Below, piece after piece: positions 62,961-64,000 of a stretch of 64,000 nucleotides of DNA; the first letter of the stretch is position 1, and each line of letters begins with the position of its first letter. Origin of the DNA: Dehalococcoidia bacterium (lineage in GTDB: Bacteria; Chloroflexota; Dehalococcoidia; Tepidiformales; Tepidiformaceae); contig JAJEIT010000026.1 in assembly GCA_022827945.1 (NCBI GenBank), positions 34,191 to 98,190 on the forward strand, given 5' to 3'. The translations under genes were made by a program, and so were the position numbers. The notes under the pieces are model-generated. The model saw nothing but the letters and a program-made list of their open reading frames with translations, made no database searches and had not been told where the DNA came from.

Positions 62961-63638
62961 TCAGGCACCGTCCTCGCCGGAGCGCACCCAGACGCGGTCC
63001 GCCACCTGCGTGCCCATCACGATCTCGCGGGAGTCCACCGTGATCGTCACGGTGCCCCGATACGGCTCCGAGGACTCCAGCTTCGCCACCTGCCCCGGGC
63101 GGATGCCTTCCGTGTCGAAGAACTGCAGGAGTTGCTCGTCCTCCTCGAACACGCGCTCGATCTCGATCGTCTCGCCCTCGGGCACGTCCGCCAGGGTCGT
63201 CATCGAGAGGTCGCCCGCGTTCGCCAGCCCCGGGATCGGGTAGCCGAAGGGGCTGCGGTCCGGATTCCCCAGCGTCTCCACCAGGTGGGGCTCGGTCACG
63301 TCGGAGATGCCGTGCTCCAGCAGGTGCGCCTCCTCGTAGGCTCGCCACCAGGGCACATTCAGGACGGTCGTCAGCAGGCACTCCGCCAGGCGGTGGCGCC
63401 GCACCATCTCCTCGGCCCGGCGCATGCCCTCCGGCGTCAGCTCGATCATCTTGCGCCGGTTGATCGAGACCAGATCGTCCCGCTGCAGCCGCTTCAGCAT
63501 CCCGGCGACCGAGGGCGGCGTCACCCCCAGGCGATCCGCCAGCCGCACCGCGATGACGCTCTCCCCCTCGTCGTGGTTGAGGCGGTAGATCGCGCTCAGA
63601 TAGTCATCACTGGCGACGTTGACGACCTGCTTGGGCAT
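62961..63638 (-). CDS. DtxR/MntR-family metal-dependent transcriptional regulator
   Basis: A 225-residue regulator. The winged helix (SDDYLSAIYRL, VRLADRLGVTPPSVAGMLKR) is followed by the dimerisation/metal domain (RAEEMVRRHRLAECLLTTVL, EEAHLLEHGISD with Glu and His ligands) and a C-terminal FeoA/SH3-like domain (ERVFEEDEQLLQFFDTEGIR). It would repress metal uptake genes when Fe2+ or Mn2+ is bound. The divergent gene at 63750 may be its target. Confidence 0.93.
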   Translation of the reverse strand: MPKQVVNVASDDYLSAIYRLNHDEGESVIAVRLADRLGVTPPSVAGMLKRLQRDDLVSINRRKMIELTPEGMRRAEEMVRRHRLAECLLTTVLNVPWWRAYEEAHLLEHGISDVTEPHLVETLGNPDRSPFGYPIPGLANAGDLSMTTLADVPEGETIEIERVFEEDEQLLQFFDTEGIRPGQVAKLESSEPYRGTVTITVDSREIVMGTQVADRVWVRSGEDGA

Positions 63639-63749
63639 CGCCCTGATCGTGCCACGCCGCGCTGGTTTTGTCTTGACCGAATGCCCCTTCTATTCAGGCA
63701 CCGCCAGCCGTACACTCGACGTGCATCTCTCGCCGCGAGGGAGGGGACC

Positions 63750-64000
63750 ATGAGCGCAGCACCCACAACGCCCGAACTCGATCTGTCCTGGCTCGATCTC
63801 TACGACGATCCCACGTCCGCCGAGCCCACGAAGAAGGGCCTCACGCTCGACGCCATCGACATCGGCGACTACGCCTCGCAAGAGGACCTGCCTCGTGACA
63901 TGACCCCCCGGCTGCGCGGCGCCACCGCCCGCGAGAACGCCCACCGCATGGGCCTCACCTACAACACCAAGCACGACGTCTGGGCCGACCAGTGCCGCTC
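63750..64000 (+). CDS. Unrecognised gene, 5' part only
   Basis: An ATG at 63750 with GAGGGAGGGG upstream opens 83 codons to the window end. The sequence starts SAAPTTPELDLSWLDLYDDP and includes ARENAHRMGLTYNTKHDVWA. There is no signal peptide and I recognise no family from this part. It is divergent from the DtxR-family gene. Confidence 0.75.
   Translation, partial: MSAAPTTPELDLSWLDLYDDPTSAEPTKKGLTLDAIDIGDYASQEDLPRDMTPRLRGATARENAHRMGLTYNTKHDVWADQCR

Overview
The window is high-GC bacterial chromosome. I think it is most likely Chloroflexota (Dehalococcoidia/SAR202-like), but this is inference. The supporting signs are two secreted 14-unit RCC1/BLIP-II-type proteins with an unusual N-terminal module, repeated thiolase plus DUF35 acyl-CoA gene pairs, a Rieske oxygenase and TPP-lyase cluster, and a SAM-riboswitch-controlled threonine-synthase-like operon. 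An actinobacterium is not formally excluded. No rRNA genes or CRISPR arrays are visible.

Positions 1 to about 38,200 are mostly orderly chromosome. In order: a partial histidine phosphatase and a CitE-like lyase; a zinc-ribbon protein; a VapBC-type pair with a palindrome over its ribosome binding site; an aldo/keto reductase; a propeller-like lipoprotein; rsfS (its 5' end looks frameshifted) divergent from mnmA; the tandem RCC1-like paralogues; purH under a ZTP riboswitch; tRNA-Ser(GGA); small membrane proteins; an HExxH lipoprotein; DUF402; an orphan ribbon-helix-helix antitoxin; an endonuclease III-like glycosylase; ychF; a moxR/DUF58/transglutaminase-like operon whose transglutaminase triad is entirely substituted; an acyl-CoA dehydrogenase; and a minimal zincin. 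Next come a SAM-I riboswitch, a putative 14-residue leader peptide, and an operon of threonine synthase-like enzyme, NIL protein and sulfur carrier ending in -GGSF. This operon is best read as O-phosphohomoserine-to-homocysteine synthesis (MetM/MetO-like) rather than only threonine synthesis. Then follow tatA, XdhC-like, VOC-like, a TumA/TumE-like pair, an alpha/beta hydrolase, an AhpD-like protein that appears to be a selenoprotein (in-frame UGA at the second position of CxxC, followed by a SECIS-like hairpin), a TPP-dependent lyase, an SDR, a thiolase, DUF35, a Rieske oxygenase, a YbaY-like protein and an HpaI aldolase.

Positions about 38,200 to 60,780 form a decayed genomic island. It has lower and more variable GC, gene-poor stretches and many broken genes. 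It carries an AAA15 ATPase with a PIN-like partner, a DUF7002-like protein, a chimeric frameshifted remnant of a restriction-modification locus, an orphan OAS/CD-NTase-like nucleotidyltransferase, a 1707-residue DnaQ-RecQ-UvrD fusion, a DUF433/DUF5615 pair, two copies of an antitoxin-like gene (one still paired with a retropepsin-like protease, one with the partner cut down to a scar that recurs a third time), an amputated conjugative coupling ATPase, a replication-relaxation protein, small HTH genes inside a duplicated segment, and a large serine recombinase at the right edge. The recombinase frame runs 54 codons into the antisense of the neighbouring chromosomal thiolase, which marks the integration junction.

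Positions 60,777 to 64,000 return to chromosome: a thiolase/DUF35 pair, a Gmad2-type lipoprotein, a DtxR-family regulator and the start of an unrecognised gene cut by the window end.
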